Assembly (NCBI GenBank): GCA_964397365.1
Contig: CAYNIU010000055.1
Span: 1 to 14,291, forward strand
DNA length: 14,291 nucleotides
Direction of reading: 5' to 3'
From: Methylomarinum sp964397365
GTDB taxonomy: Bacteria > Pseudomonadota > Gammaproteobacteria > Methylococcales > Methylomonadaceae
This document shows, piece after piece, positions 14,100 to 14,291 of the stretch. The notes beneath the pieces were generated by a model. That model was given only the letters and a program-made list of their open reading frames with translations, was not told the DNA's origin and searched no databases. The position numbers and the translations under genes are program-made. Positions within the stretch are counted from its first letter, which is position 1, and the number at the start of each line of letters is the position of its first letter.

Positions 14100-14291
14100 G
14101 TTATCAATCTCAAAACTGCAAGGATTAAGGCACCTATAGCCAATGAGGTGGCAACACTCCAGCGTATCAGCAGCTTGATTTCCTGATGCACCCCCATAAT
14201 ATCCTGATGCTGTTGTTCAAAGCGTTTGTCCATACTAGTTTGCATCTGTTCAAAACGCTTATCCACCTGCTCAAAGCGCTTGTCCATACTG
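14096..14291 (-). CDS. C-terminal fragment of a repetitive coiled-coil membrane protein
   Basis: The frame enters from the right edge, so the true start is not visible; the ATG at 14287 is probably internal, since the repeat seems to continue upstream (Ser codon at 14288-14290). The visible part has three copies of MDKRFEQ or VDKRFEQ, spaced 7 and 11 residues apart, predicted to form a coiled coil. A polar stretch follows, and then one hydrophobic segment of about 20 residues (from SVATSLAIGALILAVL) close to the C terminus. This is the layout of a tail-anchored coiled-coil protein. I recognise no specific family, and low-complexity repeats make similarity-based naming unreliable. Confidence 0.6.
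   Translation of the reverse strand, partial: SMDKRFEQVDKRFEQMQTSMDKRFEQQHQDIMGVHQEIKLLIRWSVATSLAIGALILAVLRLIT

Noticed and set aside
13927..14139. 70-residue plus-strand gene
   Set aside because: It crosses the end of the coiled-coil gene on the other strand, has no recognised domain and covers the GC-rich hairpin patch; mentioned only as part of that finding.
1..14291. tRNA, rRNA or CRISPR array
   Set aside because: No cloverleaf-like segment with a CCA end, no rRNA-like conserved stretch and no regularly spaced direct repeats were seen by eye.

Overview
All recognisable genes in this 14.3 kb window lie on the minus strand, so transcription runs from right to left. Coding density is high, and the DNA is moderately AT-rich. 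The order hrcA-grpE-dnaK-dnaJ-dapB-carA matches the heat-shock/lysine/carbamoyl-phosphate block of many Gammaproteobacteria (pseudomonads have dnaK-dnaJ-dapB-carA-carB). The added hrcA with a CIRCE operator, the DUF3047 protein and the GH57/DUF4912 pair suggest a free-living gammaproteobacterium, possibly a methanotroph of the Methylococcales. That taxonomic guess is inference from gene content and protein flavour only.

Region A (1-7260) is conserved core. The 5' part of carA leaves the window at base 1. A 385-base intergenic stretch separates it from dapB and holds a candidate ArgR box. dapB follows dnaJ by three bases. dnaJ is separated from dnaK by a strong intrinsic terminator. grpE and hrcA lie upstream. 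The chaperone cluster appears to have two heat-sensing inputs: a CIRCE operator at the likely transcription start of hrcA, and a near-consensus sigma-32 promoter inside the 3' end of hrcA that serves grpE-dnaK.

Region B (7261-8371) holds an exported DUF3047 protein. Beyond it is a 356-base gene-free stretch with several hairpins, including a near-perfect 29-base palindrome flanked by a 15/16 inverted repeat. This resembles a small non-autonomous mobile element or repeat cassette.

Region C (8372-13787) is a probable four-gene operon and the most unusual part. In transcription order it encodes a DUF4912 protein, a GH57 alpha-1,4-glucan branching enzyme (4-base ATGA overlap), a protein with two tandem CBM21-type starch/glycogen-binding domains fused to a complete endonuclease/exonuclease/phosphatase (EEP) domain, and a two-HKD phospholipase D-family protein. 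Glucan-binding modules on a phosphoesterase beside a glycogen branching enzyme suggest a phosphoester-processing function tied to the storage polysaccharide. This is a hypothesis, not a demonstrated role.

Region D (13788-14291) holds a locally GC-richer, hairpin-containing patch with a 47-codon open frame. It also holds the C-terminal end of a repetitive coiled-coil protein with one membrane segment, which runs off the right edge.
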